Positions 44,877 to 54,231 of a stretch of 64,000 nt of DNA are shown here, one piece after another; the stretch's first letter is position 1; each line of letters starts with the position of its first letter. A program made the position numbers and the translations under genes. This stretch comes from Henriciella mobilis (GTDB lineage: Bacteria > Pseudomonadota > Alphaproteobacteria > Caulobacterales > Hyphomonadaceae): positions 1 through 64,000 of the forward strand of contig NZ_QWFZ01000009.1 of the NCBI RefSeq assembly GCF_003576315.1, given 5' to 3'. Under the pieces are notes generated by a model. The model was not told where the DNA came from, searched no databases, and was given only the letters and a program-made list of their open reading frames with translations.

Positions 44877-45745
44877 CAGGCGTCGCCCTTGGGCGCGACG
44901 TCGCCCGTCTCGATCTCTTCCTCCAGCGCTTCATTGCGCGCTTTCAGCTTGGCATTCTCGCGCTCGCGCAATTCGTCTGAAAACGCACTGGCGAAGACGC
45001 CGGCCGGCAGCGCCACCATGCCGATACCGGCAATCGCGATCACCGATGCGAAGAACCGCCCGAGCGGCGTCACGGGATACACATCGCCATAGCCGACCGT
45101 GGTCAGCGTCGCGATGGCCCACCAGATGGCGCGCGGGATGGAGGCGAAGCTCTCCTGCTGGAGGCCGCCGACACCCTCGACGAAATACAGGATCACCGCC
45201 GAGACGTAGACCAGCGCCATGGCCATGGCCAGCGTGGTGAAGAGCTGCTGGCCGGCCCGGTTCAGCGTCGCGCCGAGCACGTCGAACGCCGGAATGAAGC
45301 GCGAGATTTTCGCAAGACGCGCCAGCCGCAGGACCCGCAACACCATCACGACCTGCTGGCTGGAATCCTCCGGCGCAAACAGGATCCACAACAGTTCCGG
45401 CAGGAAAGCCACGAGGTCGGCCATGGCATAGCCGCTGAAGATGTATCGCAGCCGGCCCTTGAGGCCGCGATAGCGGGGATCCTCGCCGGCGACCCAGAGG
45501 CGCAGCAGGTATTCCACGGCGAAGATCGCGATAATGGCAATGTTGAACCACTGGATGGCCAGCATCCAGTCGTCGCTCATCGTCGGCTCGGTCTCCAGCG
45601 CCAGCGCCAGGAAGCTCAGCAGGACAAGGATGACGATGAACAGATTGAACGGCGACAGGCCGGTCTTGTCGCGCGCATGCGGCTCCATCTGGCGATAGAG
45701 CCGGTGGCGCAATCCCATCTGCGTCATCACGTGCTGAATGGACAT
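44876..45745 (-). CDS. Voltage-gated-type potassium channel
   Basis: 289 residues with six membrane segments. The S4-like helix VMVLRVLRLARLAKISRFIPAF has repeated Arg; the pore loop carries the K+ selectivity filter TLTTVGYGDVYPVTP (about residue 220), followed by the S6 helix GIGMVALPAGVFASAFSDEL. The C-terminus is a charged coiled-coil-like tail (ERENAKLKARNEALEEEIE). This is the bacterial Kv (KvAP/MlotiK-like) plan without a cyclic-nucleotide domain. It faces the M20 gene across the repeat. Confidence 0.92.
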   Translation of the reverse strand: MSIQHVMTQMGLRHRLYRQMEPHARDKTGLSPFNLFIVILVLLSFLALALETEPTMSDDWMLAIQWFNIAIIAIFAVEYLLRLWVAGEDPRYRGLKGRLRYIFSGYAMADLVAFLPELLWILFAPEDSSQQVVMVLRVLRLARLAKISRFIPAFDVLGATLNRAGQQLFTTLAMAMALVYVSAVILYFVEGVGGLQQESFASIPRAIWWAIATLTTVGYGDVYPVTPLGRFFASVIAIAGIGMVALPAGVFASAFSDELRERENAKLKARNEALEEEIETGDVAPKGDA

Positions 45746-45790
45746 GGAGCGTCTCCCCGAGAACCCGTCTCAAGGCTTATCCGCTGATCG

Positions 45791-48187
45791 TCAGCCCCGC
45801 AACACGCCGCCCGTGCCCTTGGCAACGGACTCGACAATCTTCTCGGCGATGGCCTCGATATCCTTGTCCTTGAGCGTCTCGCCCTCGGGCTGGATGGTGA
45901 CCTCGATCGCAACCGACTTCTTGCCCGGCTCGATGCCCGTGCCCTGGTAGACGTCGAAGACGAGGACATTGCTGATCAGCTTCTTGTCGGCAGATGTTGC
46001 ATGACGCACGATGTCGGCAGCCGGCACGCCCTCATCGACGACGAAGGCGAAGTCGCGCCGGATCGGCGTGAGGTCCGAGCGCTGCAGCACGGGCCTGGTC
46101 TTGGTCGCCCGTGCCTTCATCATCGGCAGGGCGTTGAGGTTCAGCTCGAAACCGTAGACCGGGCCATCGACATCCAGCGCCTTCAGGACACGCGGATGCA
46201 GCGCGCCGAAATGAGCGACCGTGACTTTCGGGCCGAGTTTCAGGCAGGCCGCCTGTCCCGGGTGCCAGTGCGGCTGGCGCGGGGCTTCGACCTGGAACCG
46301 CTCCGGCGGCTGATCCAGCTCCTGCAGCAGGGCGAAGAGGTCCGCCTTGGCGGCGATCGCATCATAGGCCGGCACAGGCCCGCTCCAGTGACGCTCGGCG
46401 ACCGGGCGCACGAGGGCGGCAACGACGTTGCGCTGGTCCTTGGGGCCGTCGCCGATATAGACCGGCCCGGCCTCGAAGAGGCGCATCTCGCGCTCGCCGC
46501 GGTCGAAGCCTTTCTGCGCGGCGACAGCGAGGTTCGGCAGCACGCTCGGGCGCATCTGGTTGAGCTCGCTGGCAACCGGGTTGGAAATTGTCAGAGCATC
46601 GCTGCCCCCGCCGAACAGCTCGGCATGGGCTTTCGGCATGAAGGACCAGGTCACCGCCTCGAGGAAGCCGCGCGAGGCCATCACACGACGCGCGGTCCGC
46701 AGGCGCGCCTGCGCCGGGGTCACGACAACCTTGCGCCCTTCCGGCGGCAGCGGCAGCGACGTCGTCGGCAGCCTGTCATAGCCGACAAGGCGGGCAACCT
46801 CTTCGACGATGTCGGCCGACTGCTCGATATCGAACCGCCAGCTCGGCACGCTCAGATACCAGGCCTCGCCGGCATCCTCGATACCGAAGCCGAGATCCTT
46901 GAGCATCTTCTTGAGGTCGGCCGGTTTCACCTCGAGGCCGGTCAGGCGGCCAATGTCCCTGCGGTCGAAGGAAACCTTCACATCCCGCTCGGGCGGCGTG
47001 CCGGCAACCTTGGCCAGCGACACGTCCCCGCCGCCATATTCGCGGATGATGGCGAGCGCGAAGTTCAGCCCTTCCAGGCAGCTTGCCGGGTCGACACCCC
47101 GCTCGAAGCGGTAGCGCGCATCGGAGATGATACCGGTCGCGCGGCCTGTGCGGGCGGTGCGCAGCGGCTCAAACCAGGCGCTCTCGATGAAGACATCCGT
47201 CGTCTCTTCGGAGACCGCCGTCGCCTGGCCGCCCATGACGCCGCCAAGACCGATCACGCCGCTATCGTCGGCGATGACGCACATGTCCTCGCTGATGTCA
47301 TAGGTCTTGCCGTCGAGCGCCTCGAGCGTCTCGCCCTTGCGGCCAAGCCGGGCGACAACCGCGCCTTTCAGCTTGGCGGCATCATAGGCGTGCAGCGGCC
47401 GCGCACGGTCGTGCGAGATATAGTTGGTGAGATCCACCAGCAAATTCTTCGGCGTGATGCCGATGGCCTTCAGGCGCAGCTGCAGCCATTCCGGAGACGG
47501 ACCGTTCTTGACCCCGCGCACCAGCGCGCCAGCAAAGACCGGGCAGGCCTCAGGGGCTTCGAGGCGGATATCGATCGGGCATGGCGCCGAGCCTTCAGCC
47601 TTGCGGATCGGGGTTTCCAGGAAACGCCCGGCCCCGGCAGCGGCGAGGTCGCGCGCAATGCCGTAGACGCCGAGCCAGTCCGGCCGGTTGGGGGTGACTT
47701 CGAAGTCGATGACGGGATCGGTCAGGCCCAGCGCTTCGGCCGCCGGCGTGCCAACCGCCCAGTCGCCTTCCAGATCGGCAATACCGTCATGATCCTCGCC
47801 CGCCTCGATCTCCTTGGTCGAGCAGAGCATGCCATGGCTCTCGATCCCGCGGATCTTGCGCGGCTTCTTGTCGAGCGCGAAGTCGAGGCCGGGAATCCAG
47901 GTCCCGAGCGGGGCATAGATCGCCGTCATGCCCGCACGCGCATTCGGGGCGCCGCAGACGATCTGCTTCTCGCCATCCTTGGTATCGACCGTACAGATGC
48001 GCAGCCGGTCGGCATCGGGATGCGGCTCGGCGGACTTCACCTTGGCGACGGTGAATTCGGCAAGCTTCGCGCCCGGATCCTCGACCTCTTCAACCTCGAG
48101 GCCGGCCTTGACCATCGTCGCCAGAATGTCGTCCAGCGACGCCTTGGTCGCGAGGTAATCCTGCAGCCAGGAGAGCGTGAACTTCAT
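45791..48187 (-). CDS. pheT: Phenylalanine-tRNA ligase beta subunit
   Basis: 798 residues, standard length. N-terminal MKFTLSWLQDYLATKASLDDI, a tRNA-binding EMAP-like domain (about 40-150), B3/B4 editing domain, B5 and the catalytic-like core, and the C-terminal ferredoxin-fold anticodon-binding domain (about 700-798: QRSDLTPIRRDFAFVVDEGVPAADIVRHA). It pairs with PheS to charge tRNA-Phe. Downstream of a small membrane protein gene with a 3-base gap. Confidence 0.97.
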   Translation of the reverse strand: MKFTLSWLQDYLATKASLDDILATMVKAGLEVEEVEDPGAKLAEFTVAKVKSAEPHPDADRLRICTVDTKDGEKQIVCGAPNARAGMTAIYAPLGTWIPGLDFALDKKPRKIRGIESHGMLCSTKEIEAGEDHDGIADLEGDWAVGTPAAEALGLTDPVIDFEVTPNRPDWLGVYGIARDLAAAGAGRFLETPIRKAEGSAPCPIDIRLEAPEACPVFAGALVRGVKNGPSPEWLQLRLKAIGITPKNLLVDLTNYISHDRARPLHAYDAAKLKGAVVARLGRKGETLEALDGKTYDISEDMCVIADDSGVIGLGGVMGGQATAVSEETTDVFIESAWFEPLRTARTGRATGIISDARYRFERGVDPASCLEGLNFALAIIREYGGGDVSLAKVAGTPPERDVKVSFDRRDIGRLTGLEVKPADLKKMLKDLGFGIEDAGEAWYLSVPSWRFDIEQSADIVEEVARLVGYDRLPTTSLPLPPEGRKVVVTPAQARLRTARRVMASRGFLEAVTWSFMPKAHAELFGGGSDALTISNPVASELNQMRPSVLPNLAVAAQKGFDRGEREMRLFEAGPVYIGDGPKDQRNVVAALVRPVAERHWSGPVPAYDAIAAKADLFALLQELDQPPERFQVEAPRQPHWHPGQAACLKLGPKVTVAHFGALHPRVLKALDVDGPVYGFELNLNALPMMKARATKTRPVLQRSDLTPIRRDFAFVVDEGVPAADIVRHATSADKKLISNVLVFDVYQGTGIEPGKKSVAIEVTIQPEGETLKDKDIEAIAEKIVESVAKGTGGVLRG

Positions 48188-48190
48188 CGT

Positions 48191-48814
48191 CTATTCCACT
48201 TCCGATTCTGTCGCCGGCGATGGTGTCGCCGGCCCCGGGACGGGAGCGAGATTCGCTACGTCCGCAAAAATATCGTTTTCGCTCGGGGTGCACCGCTCGA
48301 CCCGGTCTGCGCGCGCCATGCCGATACTCGTGGAGATCCAGCAGCGCTTGAAGACCGAGCAGTAACAGACCTCGAGGTTCAGCTCCCCCCATTCGGTCGC
48401 GACGCGGGCAAGCTCCTCATTGGTGACGGCATCGCGGGGCCACTCGAACCGCAGCGGGATGACCTCCGCTCCTGGCGCAATGGCGCGGCCGGTCAGGCTG
48501 CTCCATGAACGTTGATAGCCGGCTGGCAGGCGGTCGAGATAGGGCGTCAGGCTGTCGAGCGGCTCGCCATCCTTCAGCATCCGGACGCTTTCGATGATGG
48601 CCGGACCGACGCCGCTATTCGACACGCGAAGGCCGGCCGATACCATCGCTTCGCCAGTCGAGACAAAACCGTCAGTCTGCAATACCGGATAGACCGCGCC
48701 ATGCTGCTGGGCACGCATGACCCGGCCCTGGTCCCAGGCAATGAAAACCGCAACCGCGCTGGTAATCACCGCGCAGATCGCAAGCAGCATCTCGACCTTG
48801 TTGCCGTTTCCCAT
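48191..48814 (-). CDS. Small membrane protein between pheS and pheT
   Basis: 207 residues, not recognised. One N-terminal membrane helix (MLLAICAVITSAVAVFIAWDQ) and a soluble domain that could be a beta-sandwich (GLRVSNSGVGPAIIESVRMLKDGEPL, ITSAV). A cluster of Cys occurs in LEVCYCSVFKRCWISTS. The C-terminus is Pro/Glu-rich and low complexity. It is tucked between pheS (16 bases upstream) and pheT (3 bases downstream), so it is translated in that operon. Role unknown. Confidence 0.82.
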   Translation of the reverse strand: MGNGNKVEMLLAICAVITSAVAVFIAWDQGRVMRAQQHGAVYPVLQTDGFVSTGEAMVSAGLRVSNSGVGPAIIESVRMLKDGEPLDSLTPYLDRLPAGYQRSWSSLTGRAIAPGAEVIPLRFEWPRDAVTNEELARVATEWGELNLEVCYCSVFKRCWISTSIGMARADRVERCTPSENDIFADVANLAPVPGPATPSPATESEVE

Positions 48815-48830
48815 GACCGTGACGCGCCCC

Positions 48831-49904
48831 TTAGCTCAGGCCGCCAGCGACGCTGGGCGACAGCCAGGGCCGGAAACCGTAATGGCGCGTCCAGCCGGCA
48901 TCGGCCTCGAAATATGGGCGCAGGTCCGGCATGCCGTATTTCAGCATGGCAAGCCGGTCGATGCCCATGCCGAAGGCGAAGCCCTGATACTCGTCCGGGT
49001 CGATCCCGCAATTGCTGAGCACGTTCGGATGCACCATGCCGGAGCCGAGGATTTCCATCCAGCTGTCGCCTTCGCCGATCTCGATCGACTCGCCGACCTT
49101 GCGGTACTTCACATCCATCTCGGCGCTTGGCTCGGTGAAGGGGAAGAAGTGTGGGCGGAAGCGCGCCTCGACATTGGCGACCTCGAAGAACTCCTTCACG
49201 AAGTCGATCAGGCAACCCTTGAGGTGACCCATATGGATCGCTTTGTCGATGACGAGGCCTTCGACCTGGTGGAACATCGGCGTGTGGGTCGCGTCCCAAT
49301 CATTGCGGTAGACACGCCCCGGCACGAGGATGCGGATCGGCGGCTTCTGGGTTTCCATCACGCGCACCTGTACGGGGCTGGTATGCGTGCGCAGCACTTT
49401 CGGCGCCGCGCCCTGTTGCGGATGGAAGAAGAAGGTGTCGTGCGTCTCGCGCGCCGGATGGCCTTCGGGGAAGTTCAGCGCGGTGAAATTGTGCCAGTCA
49501 TCCTCGATGTCGGGCCCTTCAGCGACGGTGAAGCCCATATCGCCAAAGATCGCGGCGACTTCCTCGAAGACCTGCATGACAGGATGCAGGCGGCCTTCGG
49601 GAATGGCGCGCGGCGGCAGCGTCATGTCGATGCGCTCGGTCTGCAGGCGCTTTTCCAGCTCGGCTTCTTCAAGCTCGGCCTTGCGCGCCTCGACAGCCTC
49701 CTGCACGCGGTTGCGCAGGCCATTGAGCGCCGGGCCCATGGTTTGGCGCTCCTCCGGGCTCATGGAGCCCAGCGTCTTCATCAGGCCGGAAATGCGGCCC
49801 TTCTTGCCGAGTTCGGCAACGCGCACGGCATCCAGCGCGGCGAGATCACTCGCGGCGGCGACAGCGCCAAGCGCCTCATTCTCGATGGTTTCGATCTCAG
49901 ACAT
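48831..49904 (-). CDS. pheS: Phenylalanine-tRNA ligase alpha subunit
   Basis: 357 residues. N-terminal coiled coil (residues 1-90) then the class II catalytic core with motif 2 ([47 protein letters not shown]) and motif 3 near the end ([22 protein letters not shown]). Its start codon lies right after a terminator-like hairpin and five Ts, so its ribosome site (CGGGG) is inside the stem; see the leader feature. It begins a unit with the small membrane protein gene and pheT. Confidence 0.97.
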   Translation of the reverse strand: MSEIETIENEALGAVAAASDLAALDAVRVAELGKKGRISGLMKTLGSMSPEERQTMGPALNGLRNRVQEAVEARKAELEEAELEKRLQTERIDMTLPPRAIPEGRLHPVMQVFEEVAAIFGDMGFTVAEGPDIEDDWHNFTALNFPEGHPARETHDTFFFHPQQGAAPKVLRTHTSPVQVRVMETQKPPIRILVPGRVYRNDWDATHTPMFHQVEGLVIDKAIHMGHLKGCLIDFVKEFFEVANVEARFRPHFFPFTEPSAEMDVKYRKVGESIEIGEGDSWMEILGSGMVHPNVLSNCGIDPDEYQGFAFGMGIDRLAMLKYGMPDLRPYFEADAGWTRHYGFRPWLSPSVAGGLS

Positions 49905-49960
49905 GTAAAAAGCCCCGTAAGGTCAGGCCAAACGGGGCTCTTCCGCCCCGCCTTGGCGGT
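49905..49960 (-). promoter_or_regulatory. Leader with terminator and competing hairpin before pheS
   Basis: Minus strand: AGCCCCGT (49939-49932) pairs with ACGGGGCT (49918-49911) and TTTTT follows, ending one codon from the pheS ATG at 49904. Upstream, GGGGC (49949-49945) can instead pair with GCCCC (49938-49934), disrupting that stem; a third stem CCGC/GCGG (49959-49956 with 49951-49948) competes with the second. This nesting fits a transcription attenuator. It may equally be just the rplT terminator. The stretch after the rplT stop includes three Phe codons in one frame but no start codon. Confidence 0.6.
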
Positions 49961-49993
49961 CGGAATAGCGGAGAAAGACGAAAAGCGAAACGC

Positions 49994-50359
49994 TTAAGCT
50001 GCGAGCGCGCCCTTGGCCTTCTCCACCAGGGCGCCAAAAGCTTCCGGCTCGCGCACGGCGAGGTCGGCCATCACCTTGCGGTCGACTTCGATGCCGGCCT
50101 TGTTGAGGCCGTCGATGAAGCGTGAATAGGTGAGCTGGTCATCGTGGACGCGGACAGCGGCATTGATGCGCTGGATCCAGAGCGAGCGGAAGGTCCGCTT
50201 CTTCTGCTTGCGGCCGATATAGGCGTTGGTGCCGGCCTTCCAGACTGCGGCGTTGGCCGTGCGGAAGGTATTCTTGCGGCGGCCATAATAGCCCTTCGCA
50301 GCCTTGATGATCTTCTTGTGGCGGGCGTGGGCCGGCACTTTGTTACGTGAACGGGGCAT
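49994..50359 (-). CDS. rplT: 50S ribosomal protein L20
   Basis: 121 residues, normal length. N-terminal [35 protein letters not shown] and [23 protein letters not shown] are standard L20 features. An early assembly protein that, in some bacteria, also represses its own operon. It follows rpmI by 50 bases and precedes the pheS leader. Confidence 0.98.
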   Translation of the reverse strand: MPRSRNKVPAHARHKKIIKAAKGYYGRRKNTFRTANAAVWKAGTNAYIGRKQKKRTFRSLWIQRINAAVRVHDDQLTYSRFIDGLNKAGIEVDRKVMADLAVREPEAFGALVEKAKGALAA

Positions 50360-50409
50360 CTGGGCCTCCTGCTAAATCTGTTCGGTTCGAGTTCTGGTCT
50401 GGCCCGGCC

Positions 50410-50610
50410 CTAGAGGCCGTAGGGCAGGTACTTCTTGACGCGGGCTTCATCGGCCTTGGCCACCGGCTTGGTGCCGCGGTTCTGGCGGATGTACTTCGCA
50501 TTGTGGCTGATCAGGCGGTGGCGCTTGCCGGCAACGCCGTGCTTGAGCTTGCCTGTAGCCGTGAACTTGAACCGCTTCGCAGCGGCCTTCTTGGTCTTCA
50601 TCTTCGGCAT
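50410..50610 (-). CDS. rpmI: 50S ribosomal protein L35
   Basis: 66 residues, [35 protein letters not shown], the typical basic L35. It is co-directional with rplT. infC, its usual neighbour, lies 645 bases upstream but is separated by a plus-strand lipoprotein gene. Confidence 0.98.
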   Translation of the reverse strand: MPKMKTKKAAAKRFKFTATGKLKHGVAGKRHRLISHNAKYIRQNRGTKPVAKADEARVKKYLPYGL

Positions 50611-50853
50611 TTCGATCTCCTGTCGGGGCCTCGGAGGACCCGCTGTCTAGTCGTTCATGAGCCTGCAGGCATGCCGTTTTCGGCCCGCAATGCTCGAAAG
50701 ATCGCGCTTATGACGGAAAGGCGCAGTGGAATCAAGACCGGGAAGTGAGTCCGGACGCCCTGAATCTGCCCGGCGTTGCTGCCCCGCCGGATGCCTCTTC
50801 AACACGCCCGCGAATGCTGGTCTAATCCGCGTCGATATCCGGGAGGTCTCACC

Positions 50854-51186
50854 ATGGCTGCTGATTGGCGCCTCATCCTGCTCGCCGGCCTAGCTGCAAC
50901 CGCCTGCAGCAAGCCGCTGACAAAGACCGAACAGCTCGCCGAGGCCTGCTTCATGGACCAGATGGGCACGCGGGAAATGTGCAGCTGCATGGCCAGCGCC
51001 GCGAGCGAACGCCTCGACCCGGACGTGTTCGACATGTTTGTCACCATGGGCACCGCGGCGCCCGGCGACGACACCGAAGACACGCGCAGGGCCCGGGAAA
51101 CGGCGGCCAGTATGACACCCGCCCAACAAGCGCAGATGCAGGCCTTCCTGACCGCCGCTGTGGAACTGTGCGGGCTGAGAATGTGA
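50854..51186 (+). CDS. Small hypothetical lipoprotein
   Basis: 110 residues. Signal ending LLAGLAATACS gives a lipoprotein Cys near residue 18. The mature part is helical with paired Cys (EACFMDQ, MCSCMASA, final ELCGLRM). GGGAGG lies before the ATG, and codon use is host-like. Family not recognised. It is on the opposite strand to the translation genes and breaks the infC-rpmI adjacency. Confidence 0.72.
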   Translation: MAADWRLILLAGLAATACSKPLTKTEQLAEACFMDQMGTREMCSCMASAASERLDPDVFDMFVTMGTAAPGDDTEDTRRARETAASMTPAQQAQMQAFLTAAVELCGLRM

Positions 51187-51255
51187 GCTTCGTCTGAGGT
51201 CCAGGCCGCAGGCAAGTCTCCATTCGCAATCGGGGCCGATTGCTCTGAACGTGCT

Positions 51256-51798
51256 CTAGCGCGGCGCCATCACCATCGTCATCTGCCGGCCTTCGAGTTT
51301 CGGTTCGAGCTCGACCTTGGCGACTTCGGCGAACTCTTCCTTGACCTTCTGGAGCAGCTCCATGCCGAGATGCTGGTGCGCCATCTCACGGCCACGGAAG
51401 CGCAGGGTGACCTTCACCTTGTCGCCTTCCTCGAAGAAGCGCGTCATCGACCGGGTCTTCACCTCATAGTCATGGGTGTCGATGTTCGGCCGCATCTTGA
51501 TCTCTTTGAGCTCGGCCGATTTCTGCTTCTTCTTGGCAGCGGCCTTCTTCTTCTGCTCTTCGTAGCGGAGCTTGCCATAGTCGATGATCTTGCAGACCGG
51601 GACTTCCTGGTTTGGTGACACTTCGACCAGATCCAGTCCGGCCTCCGCGGCAGCATCAAGGGCCGCCATGAGAGGCATCACGCCCTGTTTTTCACCATGT
51701 TCGTCGATGAGCAGAACTTTCTCTGCCCGGATATCCCTGTTTGTGCGCGGTCCACTGTCGCGTTTGGACGGCGGGGCCGCATGAGGTCTACGTGCTAT
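51256..51798 (-). CDS. infC: Translation initiation factor IF-3, apparent ATA start
   Basis: 180 residues counted from ATA at 51798. Sequence [20 protein letters not shown] continues into [18 protein letters not shown] and the linker, then the C-terminal domain ([24 protein letters not shown]), matching full-length IF-3. An in-frame stop (TAA) lies four codons before the ATA and AAGGAG sits seven bases upstream of it. No ATG, GTG or TTG exists until codon 38 or so, which would cut off the N-terminal domain core. Rare initiators (AUU in E. coli infC) let IF-3 limit its own synthesis; ATA here would do the same. The protein keeps initiator tRNA selection accurate. Confidence 0.9.
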   Translation of the reverse strand: MARRPHAAPPSKRDSGPRTNRDIRAEKVLLIDEHGEKQGVMPLMAALDAAAEAGLDLVEVSPNQEVPVCKIIDYGKLRYEEQKKKAAAKKKQKSAELKEIKMRPNIDTHDYEVKTRSMTRFFEEGDKVKVTLRFRGREMAHQHLGMELLQKVKEEFAEVAKVELEPKLEGRQMTMVMAPR

Positions 51799-51859
51799 GG
51801 CTCTTCTCCTTTATAGCCAGTCAAAAACTGCTCGAATATGCCGATTTCCGGCGTAATTT

Positions 51860-52894
51860 TCAAGATTGGCCGCCGGCGGCAGCCTCCGGGATGACGCTGA
51901 GCATCAAAACCGCCTGCCAGACATCGCGGACACTGAGCTCATCCAGCGTATCGGCCTTGGCGACAATGATGTTCGAACCGCGCGGGCACGCCTTCTCCGG
52001 ATCGCTTTCGCTTGTCGCAAACAAGGCAACGCCCGGACACCCGGAAAGTGCCGCCATATGCATGGGTCCGGTGTCGTTGCCAACAGCAAAGAGTGCTTTT
52101 TCTGCAAGCGCCACGATCTGGAAGAGGTCCGTGCGGGTCACGATGTTGCGCGCCCGCGGCTCGATCCGGTTGATTTCGACGGCGATCTCGGACTCTGCCT
52201 TGCCGCCGATAATGACCGGCGTGATGCCGGCATCGGCGACATGTTTGGCAAGCCCGCCGAACCGTTCCGCCGGCCAGCGTTTCGCGCTGCGATGGGCCGA
52301 AGCCCCCGGTATGAACAGCGCAAACGGCTCCTTCACCGAGAAAAAGGCCGGCGTCAGCGAGGGCTTGTCGCCCTGCGAGCGGCGCACGAAGGACATGTCA
52401 GGCATGGGCGGCCAGCCACCCTTCACCTTGTCGGGCCCGATCCCGGCGGTTTTCAGCTGGTCGGCCAGCCGGTCGATCGAATGCATGTTCCCGCGCTGCG
52501 GATTGTCGTGGAAGAAAGCCGAGCCTTCCGCATGGCCGGACCAGAGCGGCGGGGTGGAGAAAGGCAGGTTCAGCGCCTTGAAATAGTTCGCCGTGCGGCC
52601 CGAGGTCTGCAGGTCGTAGATGATGTCGTAGCGCGCCGCCTTCATGCGCTTCAGCAGCTCGCGCGTCGCCTTCACGCCCTTCGGGCGGCCATCGGTCTCG
52701 ATGTGCTGGAAAAAGCCGGTTGCCTTGGCGAGGCCCTCATAGGGCGGCGTCGTCAGCAGCGTCATCACCGCCTTGGGGTGATTTTCGCGGATAGCGCGCA
52801 TGGCCCCGAGCGCCAGGACGAAGTCGCCCAGCGCACTCAGTTTTATGACGAGGACGCGTTTCGCGCTCTCGCCGGGGTTCTTTGCAAGGCCCAA
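51860..52894 (-). CDS. Glycosyltransferase family 9 (heptosyltransferase-like)
   Basis: 344 residues from a TTG codon at 52894, preceded by GAGGAAG, inside the 3' end of the upstream gene; no earlier start is possible. N-terminal VLVIKLSALGDFVLALGAMRAIRENHPKA is the GT9 signature; FALFIPGASAHRSAKRWPAERFGGLAKHVA and AVGNDTGPMHMAALSGCPGVALF are the family's sugar-nucleotide region. Likely adds heptose or a similar sugar to LPS core. It is coupled to the GT4 gene with a 3-base gap. Confidence 0.9.
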   Translation of the reverse strand: MGLAKNPGESAKRVLVIKLSALGDFVLALGAMRAIRENHPKAVMTLLTTPPYEGLAKATGFFQHIETDGRPKGVKATRELLKRMKAARYDIIYDLQTSGRTANYFKALNLPFSTPPLWSGHAEGSAFFHDNPQRGNMHSIDRLADQLKTAGIGPDKVKGGWPPMPDMSFVRRSQGDKPSLTPAFFSVKEPFALFIPGASAHRSAKRWPAERFGGLAKHVADAGITPVIIGGKAESEIAVEINRIEPRARNIVTRTDLFQIVALAEKALFAVGNDTGPMHMAALSGCPGVALFATSESDPEKACPRGSNIIVAKADTLDELSVRDVWQAVLMLSVIPEAAAGGQS

Positions 52895-52897
52895 ACC

Positions 52898-54118
52898 TTA
52901 AACTTCCTCGTGCGTCTCCAACAGGCGCTTATAGACCCCGAGTGTGGCGGCTTGAAGCCCCCGCTTCGAAAAGCGTTCCTCGACGTGCTGGCGACCTGCT
53001 TCCCCCATGCCTGCGCGGCCATCCGGACCGATCTGCATCAGCGCCCGGATCGAGGCGGCAAGATCTGCGGCATTACCGGGTTCGGCCCGTGAGCCGGTCG
53101 TCCCCTCGACGACGATCTCCTTCTGCCCGCCATGGTCGGCCACGATGACCGGCTTGCCCATCGCCGATGCCTCGGCCGCCACGCGCCCGAAGGCTTCCGG
53201 CCGCGTTGACGGGGCGAGCACGATATCGGCCGCGGCATAGGCGGCCGCCATGTCCTCGCAATGGCCGACAATGCGCACACTGCCGCCAAGCCCTGCCTCG
53301 ACGATCCGGTCTTCCAGTTCGGCGACATAGGCGGCGCGGCCCTGCGCATCGCCTGCCAGGATGAGCAGCAGACGCGCGCGCTCGGCGCCCGAGAGGCCGG
53401 CCAGCGCATCGATCGCGACCTTCTGGCCCTTCCACTCGGTCAGCCGGCCCGGCAGCAGCAGCACCAGGCGCTTCTCGTCCGGCCCGATCTCCCAGGCGCG
53501 GCGGATGGCATCGACCCGCTCACGGCTGACAAGGTCCGGGTCGAAAACATCGAAGTCGACCCCGCGATGGATGGTCACCAGCCGGTCGCGCTGGATGCCG
53601 TGGACGCTGAGGACATGCGCGGCCGTCCACTCGGAATTGGCGATGACGAGATCGCCGCGCGCCATGATGGAATTGTATTTCCGCTTGAGGCCCGACATGC
53701 CGGAATAGGCGCCGTGATAGGTGGTCACGAAGGGGATGCCGGTGCGCTGGGCGGCCCAGTAGGCGCTCCAAGCAGGCGCGCGTGAGCGGGCATGGATCAG
53801 GTCGACGGATTTGGCCCTGATCAGGCGGGCGAGCTTGCCGGCATTGTTGCGCACCGTGATCGGGTTCTTCGCCCGCACCGGCAGCGAGACATGCAGCCCG
53901 CCAACGCGTTCCAGCTCCTTCACGAGCCGGCCGCCTTCGCTGACCACGATGGGCCAGCCGCCTGCCTCGACAACCGCCTCGGCGACTTCAATTGTCGTCC
54001 GCTCGGCACCGCCGGCAGACAGTTCCGGGATCACCTGAAGGATCGTCTTTCCTTGCAGCCGGGGTAGCTCGATCGCACTCATCCGCGCTTTCTCAAGATA
54101 TTTCAACGCTACAGCCAC
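52898..54118 (-). CDS. Glycosyltransferase family 4
   Basis: 406 residues from a GTG at 54118 with CTGGAG six bases upstream; a shorter start at ATG 54082 (394 aa) is also credible. N-terminal half: ILQVIPELSAGGAERTTIEVAEAVVEAGG, HARSRAPAWSAYWAAQRTGIPFVTTYHG. C-terminal half: LVLLLPGRLTEWKGQKVAIDALAGL and AADIVLAPSTRPEAFGRVAAEASAMGKPVIVADHGG, the GT4 donor-binding E7E motif. Likely acts in LPS or exopolysaccharide synthesis with the following GT9. Confidence 0.92.
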   Translation of the reverse strand: MAVALKYLEKARMSAIELPRLQGKTILQVIPELSAGGAERTTIEVAEAVVEAGGWPIVVSEGGRLVKELERVGGLHVSLPVRAKNPITVRNNAGKLARLIRAKSVDLIHARSRAPAWSAYWAAQRTGIPFVTTYHGAYSGMSGLKRKYNSIMARGDLVIANSEWTAAHVLSVHGIQRDRLVTIHRGVDFDVFDPDLVSRERVDAIRRAWEIGPDEKRLVLLLPGRLTEWKGQKVAIDALAGLSGAERARLLLILAGDAQGRAAYVAELEDRIVEAGLGGSVRIVGHCEDMAAAYAAADIVLAPSTRPEAFGRVAAEASAMGKPVIVADHGGQKEIVVEGTTGSRAEPGNAADLAASIRALMQIGPDGRAGMGEAGRQHVEERFSKRGLQAATLGVYKRLLETHEEV

Positions 54119-54231
54119 TGGTCACTCCAGCTTGGACGGCCCCCGCCGCTGAACAGGCAGTACAGTTATCCGCGCCCCAAGCAAACCCGCTTGCTTGACT
54201 AAATCTGCAAGCCGTTGGAGGGCATGGTATC

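Noticed and set aside
46001-48508. Plus-strand open frame opposite pheT.
   Set aside because: Same antisense effect in a GC-rich gene; composition is Arg/Gly/Ala-rich with no motifs.
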